A DNA stretch of 33,961 nucleotides, from positions 1-33,961 of the forward strand of contig JALHRH010000018.1 in NCBI GenBank assembly GCA_022841565.1, given 5' to 3'. Position numbers and translations under genes: made by a program. Under the pieces are notes generated by a model. The model searched no databases. It had not been told where the DNA came from and saw only the letters and a program-made list of their open reading frames with translations. The first letter of the stretch is position 1, and every line of letters starts with the position of its first letter. This document shows positions 21,859 through 30,445 of this stretch, piece by piece. This DNA comes from Mycobacterium sp. Lineage in GTDB: Bacteria; Actinomycetota; Actinomycetes; Mycobacteriales; Mycobacteriaceae.

Positions 21859-24488
21859 CTTCCGCAGGCCGCGTCCTGGTCACCGGGGGAACCGGCGCCC
21901 TCGGCGTCGCTACCACGAGATGGCTCACCCGCGCCGGCCACGACGTCGTGGTTTTCGCCCGCCGTGAACCGTCCACCCTGCCCACAGGCGCACGGTTCGT
22001 CAGGGGCGACATCCGTGACCCCAAGTCGGTGCGAAGCGCAATCGACGGCTGCGATACGGCAGTCCATCTCGCGTGGGCGCTCAGCGGGTCGGTAACCCAC
22101 GCGCAGGCCGAGCCCATCAATATCGGCGGCACTCGAAACGTCTTGCATGCCATGGGTGAAAGCGGTTGTCAGCGAATGGTGTTCGCCTCCTCCGTGACCG
22201 GCTATGGTGCCCACGCTGATCATCCTCAACCCTGGGGCGAGCACGAAAGGCTGGACCCTGCCTACCGTTTGGTCTACGAATGGCACAAGGCCCGGGCCGA
22301 GGCGATGATCATCGAGGCTGGCGTAGCGGCGGTTCGGGTCCGGCCGACCGTCATCGTCGGGCGCGACGCACACAATGCGCCGGCGAATGTGTACCGGCAG
22401 CTCGCGATTCCAAGCCTCGGCGGCAGAGCCAAGATCCAGATGGTTCATCAGGACGACGCCGGACGGTTTTTTGCGCACGCATGCGACTCGACCGCTATCG
22501 GCCCGGTGAACCTCGCCGCAGATGATGTTCTCACCTGGCCCGAAGTCGCACGGCTGGCACGTCGTCGGGCTGCCCCGACCCCGCCGGGCCTCTTGATACC
22601 GGCGGTGCGCGCGGTGAGTAGGGTCGCTCCGATTGCCCGCTCGGCCCCGGAACTGCTCGACCTGTTTCTGCACTGGCCGCTCGCGGACACGACGCGGCTG
22701 AAGGACGACTTCGGTTTTCGGCTCGGCTACTCATCGGCAGAGGCCATCGCCGACCAAGGCCGCCACTCCACGAGCTACTTCGTGCTGGGAATGAAGGAGA
22801 TTCGGCGCCCGACCAAACTGGGCCGGACGCACCCGCGTCGACCGGCGCAGGCCGATGCGGCAGGCCGGTACATCGACGTCCTCTCGAGTGGGGCCTGCGG
22901 CGAATTCGACACTCCGCGGGCGGATCCGAACTATCCGGAATGGACGTGTGCCAACCTGGAAGAAGCGTTCCCTGGCCCGATGACTCCACTGTCGTTGGAA
23001 CTAACTCGAGCGGCGTTGTTCGGCGGTGCTGACCAGGTCGCCCGTATTCTCCCGGTCCCGCAGCGGGTTCGGGACAACATCCGGCGTCGTCAGTTGGGCG
23101 TGTTCGGACATCGGCTGTACCAGAACGTGAGCGTCTTGCGTGAGATGGCGGCCGCGGTGCCCGGATACACGCCGGAGGACTTCGACCACCAAATCAACGG
23201 CCAACCGTTCCCGAACGACTATGTGCGCCCCCGGCTCCGGCTCCGCGACATCGTCGGCTATCTCAAATTCGTCGTGACGGCTGGACCCCGTCTAGCCGGT
23301 TTGGGCAACGCGGTAAGGGACGTAGAGCGGTGCGCGAACGAGCTGAACATGGCATCAAAGGCAGCCGCAGCGCTTTCCGATGAGCAACTGCTCGCGCGCA
23401 TCGAAATGCTGTGGGGCGAATGCATTGACGGTTGGAACGTCGCTCTGCTGTGCACGTTCCTGGTCAGTGCTCCGACAGCGGTTCTTCAACGTCGCTACGG
23501 TACTGCCGTGGTGACACATCCACACGGCACGACGGCCAACCTGGCGAGCTCCCGACTGCTTCGGGGCGTCAAGGAATTGTCGACGCTGGCTCAGCGCAGA
23601 CCCGAGGCCAAAGCAATCCTTGACTCCGGTATCGACGACCATAGTTGGATAGCGCTGCAACAGGCAGACCCGGAATACGCGCGACAGGTGAGTGCCCTAC
23701 TGGACGCGGCAGGTCACCGCGGACCGGGCGAGACCGAGCTGGCCAATTCGGTCTACGCCGACGTTCCCGGGCTCCTCTTGCGAGCTGTCGCCGGGGTGAG
23801 CGACGTTGTACCGCTGCACACTGGCCACGGGCCAGCGCGGGATCTGCTCGGTCGACTGTTGACCACAACGAGCTGGTCGATCATTGCCCAGCGTGAACGC
23901 TGCCGCGATGCTGTCATGCGCCTGACGCATCAACTGCGAACTGCCTTGCGGGAGTTCGGGTCTCGTCGGAAGGCCGGTGGCTTGCTGGCCCACAGCGATG
24001 ACGTGTTCTACCTCACCTATCACGAGTTGTTCGCATCCAGCGCCGATCTGATGGCCACGGTTGCCCGGCGGCGAGCGGAGCGGGATCGGCTGGCGAAGGT
24101 CGAGCCGCCACTGCGGTTCTTCCAACCGATGGACCTCGCCAAATGCTCCGATGTCACCCAATCCGACGGGACTATCAGCGGGATGCCGGCTGTTGCCGGC
24201 ATTGCCGTCGGTCGGGTACGGCTATTGCGCACTCCCGACGACGAACTCGAGCCGGGCGAAGTCCTGGTTGCTCGAGTCACCGACACGGGCTGGACGCCTT
24301 TCTTCGCCACCGCCGCCGCTGTTGTCACCGATATCGGCGGATTGATGTCGCACGCGTCGATTGTGGCAAGAGAATTCGGGATCCCGGCAGTAGTCGGCAC
24401 CAGGAACGGATCCCAGCTGCTCACCAACGGGCAACTCGTGGAGGTAAACGGCGCAACGGGTTTGGTGACCGTCGTGGAAGAGGTTTGA
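21855..24488 (+). CDS. Fusion: NAD(P)-binding epimerase/SDR domain plus rifampicin-phosphotransferase-like module (copy 2)
   Basis: 877 residues from TTG 21855, chosen because LTSAGRVLVTGGTGALG then aligns with the start of the first copy. Residues 1-300 form the epimerase domain with GGTGALG, SSVTGYG and VYEWHK (YxxxK). The middle part repeats LEEAFPGPMTPLSLEL and AGHRGPGETELANSVYAD, the substrate-domain marks of rifampicin-phosphotransferase-like proteins. The C-terminus has VTDTGWTPFF and GGLMSHASIVAREFGIPAVV with His833. No ATP-grasp domain is present. It is similar to the first copy along its whole length. Its neighbours are a paralogue of the unknown-function protein and regulators, so this looks like a minimal second version of the system. 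Confidence 0.87.
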   Translation: MTSAGRVLVTGGTGALGVATTRWLTRAGHDVVVFARREPSTLPTGARFVRGDIRDPKSVRSAIDGCDTAVHLAWALSGSVTHAQAEPINIGGTRNVLHAMGESGCQRMVFASSVTGYGAHADHPQPWGEHERLDPAYRLVYEWHKARAEAMIIEAGVAAVRVRPTVIVGRDAHNAPANVYRQLAIPSLGGRAKIQMVHQDDAGRFFAHACDSTAIGPVNLAADDVLTWPEVARLARRRAAPTPPGLLIPAVRAVSRVAPIARSAPELLDLFLHWPLADTTRLKDDFGFRLGYSSAEAIADQGRHSTSYFVLGMKEIRRPTKLGRTHPRRPAQADAAGRYIDVLSSGACGEFDTPRADPNYPEWTCANLEEAFPGPMTPLSLELTRAALFGGADQVARILPVPQRVRDNIRRRQLGVFGHRLYQNVSVLREMAAAVPGYTPEDFDHQINGQPFPNDYVRPRLRLRDIVGYLKFVVTAGPRLAGLGNAVRDVERCANELNMASKAAAALSDEQLLARIEMLWGECIDGWNVALLCTFLVSAPTAVLQRRYGTAVVTHPHGTTANLASSRLLRGVKELSTLAQRRPEAKAILDSGIDDHSWIALQQADPEYARQVSALLDAAGHRGPGETELANSVYADVPGLLLRAVAGVSDVVPLHTGHGPARDLLGRLLTTTSWSIIAQRERCRDAVMRLTHQLRTALREFGSRRKAGGLLAHSDDVFYLTYHELFASSADLMATVARRRAERDRLAKVEPPLRFFQPMDLAKCSDVTQSDGTISGMPAVAGIAVGRVRLLRTPDDELEPGEVLVARVTDTGWTPFFATAAAVVTDIGGLMSHASIVAREFGIPAVVGTRNGSQLLTNGQLVEVNGATGLVTVVEEV

Positions 24489-24543
24489 CGTCCATCTGTG
24501 CTTGCCGGCGGGGCAGCGTCGGGGGGATGGCCGGGTAGTTTCG

Positions 24544-25341
24544 TCAGGCCAGCATATCGCGGACCTTCACCGCTTCTTGTCCGCGCAGCATCAGCTTGCG
24601 CGAGTTGTCCATGTGGCGGCGCCAGTGTGCCTCCGCCTCGGCGCCTTTCCCAGCGCGCAGCAGTTCGATCAAGCGACCGTAGGATTTCACCAGCTTGTCG
24701 TAGTGCGCCCGCGGAACGGTTCGTCTCTCGCGCAGGGTCGCTTCGGTATGCCGCTCGGATATTTCGTGCAACATGCCGGCGATAACGCAGAGTGTGGCGT
24801 TGCCCGAGAACTCGACAAGTCTGAGGTGAAACTTCGCGGTGACTTCGGCCAGCCGTCCGGAACGCCAAGCGCTTGGAAGTTCCTCGGTGAGAATCAATTC
24901 CAACTCGTCAATCGCTGACGGCGTTCCCTGCTCGGCCAGCAATCGCGCGGCCAGCGGTTCAATGCCCGAGCGGGCCACCATCACGTCGGTCATGGTGGCG
25001 CCGGCCACCTCAAGCAGTAGTCCTGCCGGACGAGCCACAATTTCCGGCCCGGGCATACGCACCCGAGCGCCGGTCCGCGAGCCGCGGCGGACTTCAACCA
25101 AGCGCTCGGACTCGAGCAGCCGCACAGCTTCACGCAGCGTGGGACGGCTCACGCCGAAATGGGTCATTAGTTCGGCCTCGTTGGGCAGATAGTCGCCATC
25201 TTTGAGATCGCCGTCGATCACCATCCGACGCAGACTTCGGGCCAGTAGCTCGGCTGTCTTCGGCGAACGGACGGTCCCGCTGCCAGCAGCTGCGATAGCG
25301 TTGGTTTTGCTCACGGGCGGCAAGGAAACACTGTTGGCCAC
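24544..25341 (-). CDS. GntR family transcriptional regulator (FadR/FCD-type), paralogue of the first
   Basis: 265 residues. The winged helix carries LPNEAELMTHFGVSRPTLRE and LVEVRRGSRTGARVRMPGPE, nearly parallel to the GntR at 3740-4495. The C-terminal FCD-like domain has VARSGIEPLAARLLAEQG, TAKFHLRLVEFSGNATL and a late RRHMDN. GTG 25341 has GGGGAGG four bases upstream. It is convergent with the second fusion gene. Each of the two fusion clusters thus has its own GntR regulator. Upstream there is a TTAGTAAG/AGTAAACC stretch but no clear copy of the TAACCWGGTTA site, so its DNA target may differ. Confidence 0.9.
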   Translation of the reverse strand: MANSVSLPPVSKTNAIAAAGSGTVRSPKTAELLARSLRRMVIDGDLKDGDYLPNEAELMTHFGVSRPTLREAVRLLESERLVEVRRGSRTGARVRMPGPEIVARPAGLLLEVAGATMTDVMVARSGIEPLAARLLAEQGTPSAIDELELILTEELPSAWRSGRLAEVTAKFHLRLVEFSGNATLCVIAGMLHEISERHTEATLRERRTVPRAHYDKLVKSYGRLIELLRAGKGAEAEAHWRRHMDNSRKLMLRGQEAVKVRDMLA

Positions 25342-25510
25342 TACGCCTCCCCGAAACCTTGGCCGCCGGAGGCGGCTTAGTAAGACAACTCAGTAAACCA
25401 TGTGAGGAATGCCGGTTCACAGCGCGGTGCTGGCAGAGTCGACCATCAGTCGTCGGGGATGCGAGGTCCGTCAGCCGCAACGCGTCCATCCAGCCACCTA
25501 CCTGTATTAT

Positions 25511-25536
25511 CTAGTTCCATCGAACAGTGGAATTAG
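25511..25536. promoter_or_regulatory. Palindromic operator before the ArsR-rhodanese gene
   Basis: CTAGTTCCA (25511-25519) and TGGAATTAG (25528-25536) pair at 8 of 9 positions. The nested GTTC/GAAC adds symmetry. It lies 25 bp before ATG 25562. Its half-site TTCCAT recurs in the palindromes before the MddA-like and SQR-like genes. Confidence 0.62.
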
Positions 25537-25561
25537 CTGCAGCAAAATGGGAGACGCCCAG

Positions 25562-26236
25562 ATGAGCGCGAAATCCGGTCGCAAGGCGGCACTATTGGAG
25601 CAGGTTGCCCGGGTAGGCAAGGCTCTGGGGAACGGGCGGCGATTGCAGATCCTCGACCTGCTCGCGCAGGGGGAGCGCACGGTCGAGGCGATCGCGACTG
25701 CGACCGGAATGAACGTGACTACGGCATCGGCGAATCTGCAGACACTGAAAAGCGGTGGGCTGGTCGAGGCTCGCCGGGACGGGACCCGCCAGTATTACCG
25801 CCTCGCCGGGGAAGACGTGGCAAGGCTGTTCGCGCTGATCCAAGTCGTCGCAGATGAGCATCTGGCCGACGTCGCGGTCGCGGCCGCGGTTGTGCTTGGG
25901 TCGCCCGATGATGCGATCACCCGGGAGGAACTGCTGCGCCGTCGTGACGCCGGCGACATCACGCTCGTCGACGTGCGACCGCACGAGGAATACCAGGCCG
26001 GCCATATTCCGGGCGCCATCAACATCCCGGTAACCGAACTGGCCGACCGGCTGGCCGAGCTGCCCGCCGACCGCGACGTCGTCGCTTACTGCCGCGGCAC
26101 CTATTGCGTCATGGCCCCCGATGCGGTCCGGATTGCTCGTACCGCCGGCAGGGAGGCGAAGCGACTCGATGCCGGCATGCTGGAATGGCGGCTGGCGGGA
26201 TTGCCGGTCGATGAGGGCGCCTCGGTCGGGACCTGA
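25562..26236 (+). CDS. ArsR-type regulator fused to a rhodanese domain, probable reactive-sulfur sensor
   Basis: A 224-residue protein. Residues 10-100 form an ArsR winged helix (GKALGNGRRLQILDLLAQGE, TATGMNVTTASANLQTLKSG). Residues 115-215 are a rhodanese domain: TLVDVRPHEEYQAGHIPGAI, then the active loop YCRGTYC with C177 and C182. These are the only two cysteines in the protein, so persulfide or disulfide chemistry there may control DNA binding (inference). The ArsR half lacks the Cys pair of BigR/SqrR-type sensors. ATG 25562 has GGGAG upstream; ATG 25547 is an in-frame alternative. It is adjacent to a convergent MddA homologue. Confidence 0.9.
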   Translation: MSAKSGRKAALLEQVARVGKALGNGRRLQILDLLAQGERTVEAIATATGMNVTTASANLQTLKSGGLVEARRDGTRQYYRLAGEDVARLFALIQVVADEHLADVAVAAAVVLGSPDDAITREELLRRRDAGDITLVDVRPHEEYQAGHIPGAINIPVTELADRLAELPADRDVVAYCRGTYCVMAPDAVRIARTAGREAKRLDAGMLEWRLAGLPVDEGASVGT

Positions 26237-26252
26237 AGTTCCTCGAACCGCG

Positions 26253-27023
26253 TCATGCTGCCCGCGGACCGGTGTCGACGGTAGAGCGGCGCCTCCGCAG
26301 GCGAAGCCCGGGTACGAGCATGGGTACGCGACCGCGGTACTGGCTGTATTCGTCGCCGAGTGCCCTGCTCAAGTCGCGCTCTTCGATTGGCAGCACCAGC
26401 AAGATGTACACAGTCGTCATTGCAGCGAACAGCAGATGTCCGGCGCTCATCGTGGGTGTCGCCCAGAACGCCACGATGAAACCCAGCATGATCGGGTGCC
26501 GTACCAACCGATAGAACATGGTGGTGCGGAATTGCAGTTCGGTGTAGGGCCGTGCCCGCGACGCCAAGTAGGACTGGCGCAGCCCGAACAAGTCGAAATG
26601 GTTGATCATGAATGTTGACATGAGCACGATGATCCAGCCGAGCCAGAATAATGCTTGTAGCGCAACGCGCCCTGGCGGCCACGTGACATTCCAGAGGATG
26701 GCGGGCATCGTCCGCCATTGCCAAAACAGCAGTAGCAACAGCAGACTCGACAACAACACATAGGTACTGCGCTCAATTGGCTGGGGTACCAACCGCATCC
26801 ACCATCGCTTGAACCCCGGCCGTGCCATCACACTGTGTTGCAGTGCAAATAGCCCGAGCAGAATGACGTTGACTATCAGTGCCTCGGCGGTGGACGCCGT
26901 GCTGCCGTTGTCGATGGTGCGCGGCACGAGGAGGTTACCAACGAAGCCGACGGCGTAGAGGAACGCCGCGAGGAAAACCAGGTACGAGATCGCTCCGTAG
27001 CTGACTATCAGTAACCGCTTCAT
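26253..27023 (-). CDS. mddA: Methanethiol S-methyltransferase (MddA family), membrane protein
   Basis: A 256-residue integral membrane protein of the NnrU/isoprenylcysteine-methyltransferase-like superfamily. Hydrophobic segments fall near residues 5-30, 47-67, 87-103, 120-141 and 179-212. The conserved C-terminal SAM-methyltransferase elements are YRLVRHPIMLGF (RHP at 175-177) and PIEERDLSRALGDEYSQYRG (EER at 214-216). LFALQHSVMARPGFKRWW and VPQPIERSTYVLL strongly recall MddA proteins, which methylate methanethiol to dimethyl sulfide and are present in mycobacteria. AGGAGA precedes the ATG. A role in detoxifying volatile thiols fits the neighbouring sulfur-sensor gene. A different thiol substrate remains possible. 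Confidence 0.8.
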   Translation of the reverse strand: MKRLLIVSYGAISYLVFLAAFLYAVGFVGNLLVPRTIDNGSTASTAEALIVNVILLGLFALQHSVMARPGFKRWWMRLVPQPIERSTYVLLSSLLLLLLFWQWRTMPAILWNVTWPPGRVALQALFWLGWIIVLMSTFMINHFDLFGLRQSYLASRARPYTELQFRTTMFYRLVRHPIMLGFIVAFWATPTMSAGHLLFAAMTTVYILLVLPIEERDLSRALGDEYSQYRGRVPMLVPGLRLRRRRSTVDTGPRAA

Positions 27024-27145
27024 GGTGTTCTCCTGGTTCTGCGAACTTGCGACTTGTTGCGCTCACCGGCCGTCCCGTCAGCCGCCACCGCCGGCTCATC
27101 AGCCGCTAGCGGTTCCAGACTGCCGCGATCGTCGACGTCGCTCAT
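27020..27145 (-). CDS. Possible 41-residue ORF coupled to the MddA gene
   Basis: ATG 27145 opens a frame (MSDVDDRGSLEPLAADEPAV and a basic tail KSQVRRTRRTP) whose TGA overlaps the MddA start (ATGA). GAGGG lies at acceptable distance upstream. A GTG at 27247 would extend it to 75 residues. The peptide is Ala/Asp-rich then Arg-rich, with no known domain. It may be a leader for the membrane enzyme, or non-coding. Confidence 0.35.
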   Translation of the reverse strand: MSDVDDRGSLEPLAADEPAVAADGTAGERNKSQVRRTRRTP

Positions 27146-27277
27146 GACCCGGTCACCCTCGGCCAGGTGTTGCGCGACGGTCTGCCGCGGCCCTCGAACT
27201 CGGGCGGGCGCCGCAGTCGAACGTGGCGTGCGGCGTTCGGGCCGCACGAGCGATCGTCACATGGTCACTGTAGTCCA

Positions 27278-27309
27278 GTTATCGATAATTCCATAGAATT
27301 ATCGATAAC
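27278..27309. promoter_or_regulatory. Perfect 14-bp inverted repeat upstream of the MddA gene
   Basis: GTTATCGATAATTC (27278-27291) and GAATTATCGATAAC (27296-27309) are exact reverse complements around CATA. It is A/T-rich in GC-rich DNA and lies before the minus-strand MddA unit. The internal TCCATAGAATTAT (27290-27302) is repeated exactly before the SQR-like gene at 31290-31302. The rest of the gap to 27382 shows nothing notable. Confidence 0.75.
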
Positions 27310-27382
27310 GGGGTCGAGCATCGGCGTCGTCAACCAACTCGCGCAGAGAGGGGCCGCAATGCCAGGCGGTCGGTGTGAGCCG

Positions 27383-28702
27383 CTAAGCGAAGGATCGATC
27401 GCGTTGGGGTGTAAGCCGCAGTTGTGCACCATGTTTCGGAACCGTAGTGATGTTGCGGACTAGGGGAGTCTCGCCTTTGGCCGGGCCGGCGGCGGTGAGG
27501 GTGAATTGACGGAATATCTCTTGCAGGATGACAACGCCCTCGGTGAGTGCGAACCCGAAGCCGAGGCAGCGGCGCACGCCTCCCCCGAATGGGAGCCACG
27601 TGTTCGCGGCCACGCTGCCGTCGAGGAAACGGCTGGGACGAAACTCGGTTGGCTGGGGGTGCGATTCCTCGCTGGCATGGGCCAGCAAGATGGACGTGTT
27701 GACCACCGTACCCGCGGGCAATGTCCATCCACCGATCTCGGTTGGGGCGGTGACTTTCCTCGCGGTAGAAGCGATTACCGTGTGTTGACGCATCCCTTCC
27801 TTAAGCACGGCCGCCAGGAATTCGTCGTCACCTGCGACCGCCGCGGACACGACCTGGCTTTGGATATCGGGGTCTTGGGCGATTTCCCATAGCGTCCAGG
27901 ACAGCGCCGCGGCGGTTGTCTCATGGCCGGCCAGCAGCAGGGTGATGAGTTGATCGCGCAGTTCGGCATCGGTCAGGGCCGTGGCCGACGCGTCCTTGGT
28001 TTGCAGGAGTCTGGACAACACGTCGGTGCGGGTGGTGAGGTCGGAAACGCCACGGCGCGAAGTGATTTCGGTGTAGAGGATGGCATCGATTTTGCGCTGA
28101 CTGTCGAAGAAGCGCTTCCACGGGTTCACGCGTTTGAGGGACGGGTAGGGCAGCCCTGCGAGGATTGCGGGATGAATGTTGATGATGTCTTGCAGGCGAC
28201 TGGTCAACTCGGCCTTGACGCTTGGGTCGGTGACGCCGAACACGACCCGCAGAATGATATCGAGGGTGAGTGCGTTCATGCAGTCGAGGCCATTGACGCT
28301 GGTGCCGACGGGCCAGCGCGCGATGTGCTCACGCGCAACGGATGCGATCATGTCGCGGTACCCGCGCAGCGCGGCACGGGTAAACGCGGGCATCAGCAGT
28401 GACCGCATCCGCGCATGCTCGGCTTCGTCAGTGATCAGTACTGAGTGCTCGCCCATCACGAAGCCGAGGATCTGATTGCCTTCGCCGCCGTGCAGCAATC
28501 TCGGGTCGGCCGCGAAGATCTCCTTGATGTGTTCGGGGCGGGCATAGACCACGAGGTTGTCGGCATACGGGGGCACCTGCAACGAGAACACATCTCCGTA
28601 CTTACGGTGCATGGCCGGCAGGAACCATTCCCGAAACTTCAGGTACAGCACGCTTTGTACGTAGCGGGGTAGCCGTGGTCCGGGCGGCAAGGTAGCAGTC
28701 AT
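27383..28702 (-). CDS. Cytochrome P450 (similar in type to mycobacterial CYP132/136-138)
   Basis: 439 residues, longer than the P450 at 16492. The Pro-rich start LPPGPRLPRYVQ is typical of this class. The I-helix is LLAGHETTAAALSW (257-269), ExxR is KEGMR (E302/R305), and the heme loop is PFGGGVRRCLGFGFA with Cys379. ATG 28702 overlaps the stop of the upstream CxxC protein (ATGA), so they form an operon. A divergent TetR and its operator lie just upstream of that gene and probably control both. The organisation of a P450 next to a divergent TetR is common in mycobacteria. The substrate is unknown. Confidence 0.93.
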   Translation of the reverse strand: MTATLPPGPRLPRYVQSVLYLKFREWFLPAMHRKYGDVFSLQVPPYADNLVVYARPEHIKEIFAADPRLLHGGEGNQILGFVMGEHSVLITDEAEHARMRSLLMPAFTRAALRGYRDMIASVAREHIARWPVGTSVNGLDCMNALTLDIILRVVFGVTDPSVKAELTSRLQDIINIHPAILAGLPYPSLKRVNPWKRFFDSQRKIDAILYTEITSRRGVSDLTTRTDVLSRLLQTKDASATALTDAELRDQLITLLLAGHETTAAALSWTLWEIAQDPDIQSQVVSAAVAGDDEFLAAVLKEGMRQHTVIASTARKVTAPTEIGGWTLPAGTVVNTSILLAHASEESHPQPTEFRPSRFLDGSVAANTWLPFGGGVRRCLGFGFALTEGVVILQEIFRQFTLTAAGPAKGETPLVRNITTVPKHGAQLRLTPQRDRSFA

Positions 28703-29121
28703 CGGACCACCGCACCCGACTCCGGTGCATCGACTCCCGGCCACGCCATGCTGCGGTCGATGCACGCGCCGCGCAGCGCACGAATGAACTCCTGCGCGTC
28801 GCCGTCCACACCCGCAAAATCCTCAGGGCCCATGACGATTCGGTGACCACTACTGGTTTGGGCGACGACCGCCGGCGTCCGGTCGCCGGTTAAGCTGGCT
28901 ACTTCGGCGGAGCGCTCATTGCGGTGCACCAGATCGAACGGCACCGACAGTATGCACGTGACGTCCCGCCACTGCGGGTTGCTCCGCAGCCCCCGGTGAC
29001 TGATATCGCACAGTGCGCACGAGGTTGTGCCGCGCAGCTTGCCCAGCACATAGGCCAGCTCACCCCGCACGCCCCCGTCGCCGTTGAACACGCCGATGAA
29101 CCGAAGAACCTCAGTTGTCAT
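28699..29121 (-). CDS. Conserved-type hypothetical protein with CxxC motif
   Basis: A 140-residue protein. The N-terminal VLRFIGVFNGDGGVRGELAY is followed by LRGTTSCALCDISHRGLRSN, with a CxxC (C35/C38) and nearby His, and then WRDVTC (C56). This matches the general form of small uncharacterised proteins with an N-terminal YNADSG-like strand and a CxLC centre, possibly redox- or metal-binding. No function is established. ATG 29121 has GAGGG upstream. It is the first gene of the P450 operon and is divergent from a TetR gene. Confidence 0.78.
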   Translation of the reverse strand: MTTEVLRFIGVFNGDGGVRGELAYVLGKLRGTTSCALCDISHRGLRSNPQWRDVTCILSVPFDLVHRNERSAEVASLTGDRTPAVVAQTSSGHRIVMGPEDFAGVDGDAQEFIRALRGACIDRSMAWPGVDAPESGAVVR

Positions 29122-29133
29122 GACCGCCCTCAC

Positions 29134-29172
29134 GTGATAAACAAATGTTTGATGTAAACGATTGTTTATCAC
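29134..29172. promoter_or_regulatory. 39-bp inverted repeat, probable TetR operator
   Basis: Perfect 11-bp outer arms GTGATAAACAA and TTGTTTATCAC enclose two inner palindromic boxes, AAACAAATGTTT (29139-29150) and AAACGATTGTTT (29156-29167). The structure suggests two TetR dimers side by side. It sits between the divergent CxxC/P450 operon and the TetR gene at 29187 and overlaps the probable promoters of both. Confidence 0.82.
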
Positions 29173-29186
29173 GGTAGGATGCATCC

Positions 29187-29804
29187 GTGCAACAGCTACG
29201 CACGAACCGCGACAAACTGCTGGACGGCGCTCTTGCTTGCCTGCGCGAACGCGGTTACGGCAATACCAGCTCGCGCGACATTGCTCGCGCGGCAGGCGTG
29301 AACGTCGCGTCGATCAACTACCACTTCGGGAGCAAGGACGCGCTGCTCGATGACGCGCTAGGACGCTGCTTTTCCACCTGGAACCAGCGCGTCCAGGACG
29401 CATTCGATCAGTCCGCAGCCGCCACACCCTACGCACAGATCCGCGCTGTCTTGCAGGCGACGGTCGATTCCTTCGAGCAGATCCGTCCCGCTGTCTACGC
29501 CTGTGTCGAGTCATATGCGCCGGCATTGCGGTCGGAGGTTCTCCGGGAACGCCTCGCTGCCGGGTACGCCGACGTACGCCAACATTCGGTCGATCTGGCC
29601 CGGGCAGCGCTCGCCGACACCAACGTTGAACCACCCGAAGGCCTGCCGGCCATCGTCTCGGTGCTGATGGCCGTCATCGATGGCCTGATGATTCAGTGGA
29701 TCGCCGATCCGTCCGCCACCCCCCGCTCGGCCGACATTCTTCAAGCGCTGGCGGACCTCGGCTCGGTCATCACGAATGAGGCCTCGGTGCCGGGTCCAAA
29801 GTAG
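29187..29804 (+). CDS. TetR family transcriptional regulator of the P450 operon
   Basis: A 205-residue TetR protein: LLDGALACLRERGYGNTSSR, then DIARAAGVNVASINYHFGSK forms the helix-turn-helix (about residues 9-52). The C-terminal domain, with CVESYAPALRSEVLRERLAAGY, is the ligand-binding part. GTG 29187 is 14 bp from the large operator at 29134-29172, so it most likely represses itself and the divergent P450 operon. Its 3' end overlaps the convergent methyltransferase gene by 35 bp. Confidence 0.92.
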   Translation: MQQLRTNRDKLLDGALACLRERGYGNTSSRDIARAAGVNVASINYHFGSKDALLDDALGRCFSTWNQRVQDAFDQSAAATPYAQIRAVLQATVDSFEQIRPAVYACVESYAPALRSEVLRERLAAGYADVRQHSVDLARAALADTNVEPPEGLPAIVSVLMAVIDGLMIQWIADPSATPRSADILQALADLGSVITNEASVPGPK

Positions 29805-30417
29805 CGGTGAACCACACGGTCGTTGGGATGTCAGCCCTGCGTTCGCTGCGGACGTCGACGAAGCCGGCGGCACCAAGCCACGCCGCGGTCTCTCCCTCAG
29901 CCGGAACGTGGTAGATCGCTGGGTCGAAACGCGCGGCGAGAGGTCGGTCATCGGATATGGATGTTAAGACGAGGCGACCCCCAGGGCGCAGTGTTCGGGC
30001 GATATCGGACAGGCTGGCGCGGGGATCGGGCCAGAAGTAGAAGTTGTGCACGCTGAGAACTTTGTCCAGGCTATTGTCGGCGACAGGTAGCGTCGTTCCG
30101 TCGCCGCGACAGAGTGAGATACAGCCGGCGGCAATGAATTTTGCGTTGTTTCGGGCAGCGATTGCCACCATGGTTTCGGAAACCTCAACGCCGATCACTT
30201 CGGCGCCGGCAGCCGCGAGCAGCCCAAGGGATCGGCCGGGGCCGAAGCCGATCTCGCAGATCCGCTCACCGGATGCCGGTGCGAGGAGCTCGATAGCGAC
30301 GCGGTTGACGTCGGCGGTCTCGGTTCGCCAGATCCGTCCCAACAATCGACCGAATGCACCGCTTGGCCGCGCAGCCTGGCTGGACAGGTAGCGCCGGGCC
30401 GAATGTGACAGGGGCAT
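29770..30417 (-). CDS. Class I SAM-dependent methyltransferase (Methyltransf_11 type)
   Basis: A 215-residue Rossmann-fold methyltransferase. Motif I is ICEIGFGPGRSLGLLAAAG (53-71), the acidic SAM-ribose residue is in VIGVEVSETM, motif II/III is LPVADNSLDKVLSVHNFYFW, and the later strand is LRPGGRLVLTSI. No membrane segment is visible. It is 28 bp downstream of a TetR gene on the same strand and likely co-transcribed with it. The substrate is not evident. A small-molecule O-, C- or S-methylation is possible, the last because of the sulfur-related genes nearby. Confidence 0.88.
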   Translation of the reverse strand: MPLSHSARRYLSSQAARPSGAFGRLLGRIWRTETADVNRVAIELLAPASGERICEIGFGPGRSLGLLAAAGAEVIGVEVSETMVAIAARNNAKFIAAGCISLCRGDGTTLPVADNSLDKVLSVHNFYFWPDPRASLSDIARTLRPGGRLVLTSISDDRPLAARFDPAIYHVPAEGETAAWLGAAGFVDVRSERRADIPTTVWFTATLDPAPRPHS

Positions 30418-30445
30418 GAGGCGACCTCCAAATCAAGGGCAGCGG

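Noticed and set aside
25374-25400. TTAGTAAG/AGTAAACC stretch upstream of the second GntR as an operator
   Set aside because: It is neither a clear palindrome nor a match to the six-site consensus, and there is no second copy in the window.
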